Assembly: GCF_030915445.1 (NCBI RefSeq) | Contig: NZ_CP133264.1 | Coordinates: forward strand, 1,860,001-1,924,000 | Length of the DNA stretch: 64,000 bases | DNA from: Clostridium sp. OS1-26 | GTDB taxonomy: Bacteria > Bacillota > Clostridia > Clostridiales > Clostridiaceae | Reading direction: 5' to 3' | Shown: positions 62,712 to 64,000 of the stretch, one piece after another | How positions within the stretch are numbered: the first letter of the stretch is position 1 | Layout: each line of letters begins with the position of its first letter | Position numbers and translations under genes: made by a program | Notes under the pieces: model-generated | Told to the model about the DNA's origin: nothing | Database searches by the model: none | The model's input: only the letters and a program-made list of their open reading frames with translations

Positions 62712-64000
<1,289 letters not shown>

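Overview
The window is AT-rich DNA with strong Shine-Dalgarno sites, many TTG and GTG starts, and clostridial-type genes: CWB2 cell-wall repeats, DUF5667, a YtaF/MntP-like protein, RRNPP-like XRE-TPR regulators and Feo iron transport. It looks like a chromosomal segment of a Clostridium sensu stricto species. I see no rRNA, tRNA or CRISPR array.

Region 1 (1-24.7 kb, mostly +) is an exopolysaccharide/capsule locus of the Wzx/Wzy type. It encodes a Wzz-like chain-length protein and its BY-kinase, an initiating sugar-phosphate transferase, UDP-glucose dehydrogenase, six glycosyltransferases, Wzy-like polymerase, Wzx-like flippase, pyruvyltransferase, three hexapeptide acetyltransferases, a heparinase-like lyase, and precursor genes (rfbA, galE, rfbBCD, galU). 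Together these make UDP-glucose, UDP-galactose, UDP-glucuronate and dTDP-rhamnose, build a lipid-linked repeat unit, decorate it with acetyl and pyruvyl groups, flip it and polymerise it.

Region 2 (25-36.6 kb) is an envelope and transport region: an orphan DltA-like adenylation gene with a truncated tandem copy, a MacB/FtsX-type ABC transporter with a VanZ-like protein, a minus-strand cystine-type ABC importer with a PatB-like C-S lyase, and a CWB2 surface protein. Five promoters spread over regions 1 and 2 share one unusual architecture and may form a local regulon.

Region 3 (36.5-48.9 kb) holds an S41 protease, a YgjP-like metallopeptidase, a REP-associated tyrosine transposase (RAYT), an MntP-like exporter with a Fur-family regulator, an HD-GYP protein, a rhomboid protease, an FtsH paralogue, a DUF1232 protein and RNase H. 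Hairpin and half-hairpin copies of a GGGACAGTTCACAATTTTTC-type repeat are scattered here, flank the RAYT gene closely, and enter two coding sequences. I regard this RAYT-REP neighbourhood as the most interesting system in the window.

Region 4 (49-64 kb) holds two tandem XRE-TPR regulators, a secreted coiled-coil DUF5667 protein, a Fur-boxed feoA-feoA-feoB operon followed by HD-GYP, cytosolic chemoreceptor-like and Cys-rich FeoC-like genes, a GNAT acetyltransferase, a polysaccharide deacetylase just behind a folded palindromic repeat, and an alpha-glucoside PTS cluster (RpiR regulator, EIICB, GH4 6-phospho-alpha-glucosidase cut by the window end).

Five genes carry single-base deletions in homopolymer runs (six sites in all). 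Each reads as an intact protein when one base is restored, so sequencing error or recent decay must be settled before function is inferred.
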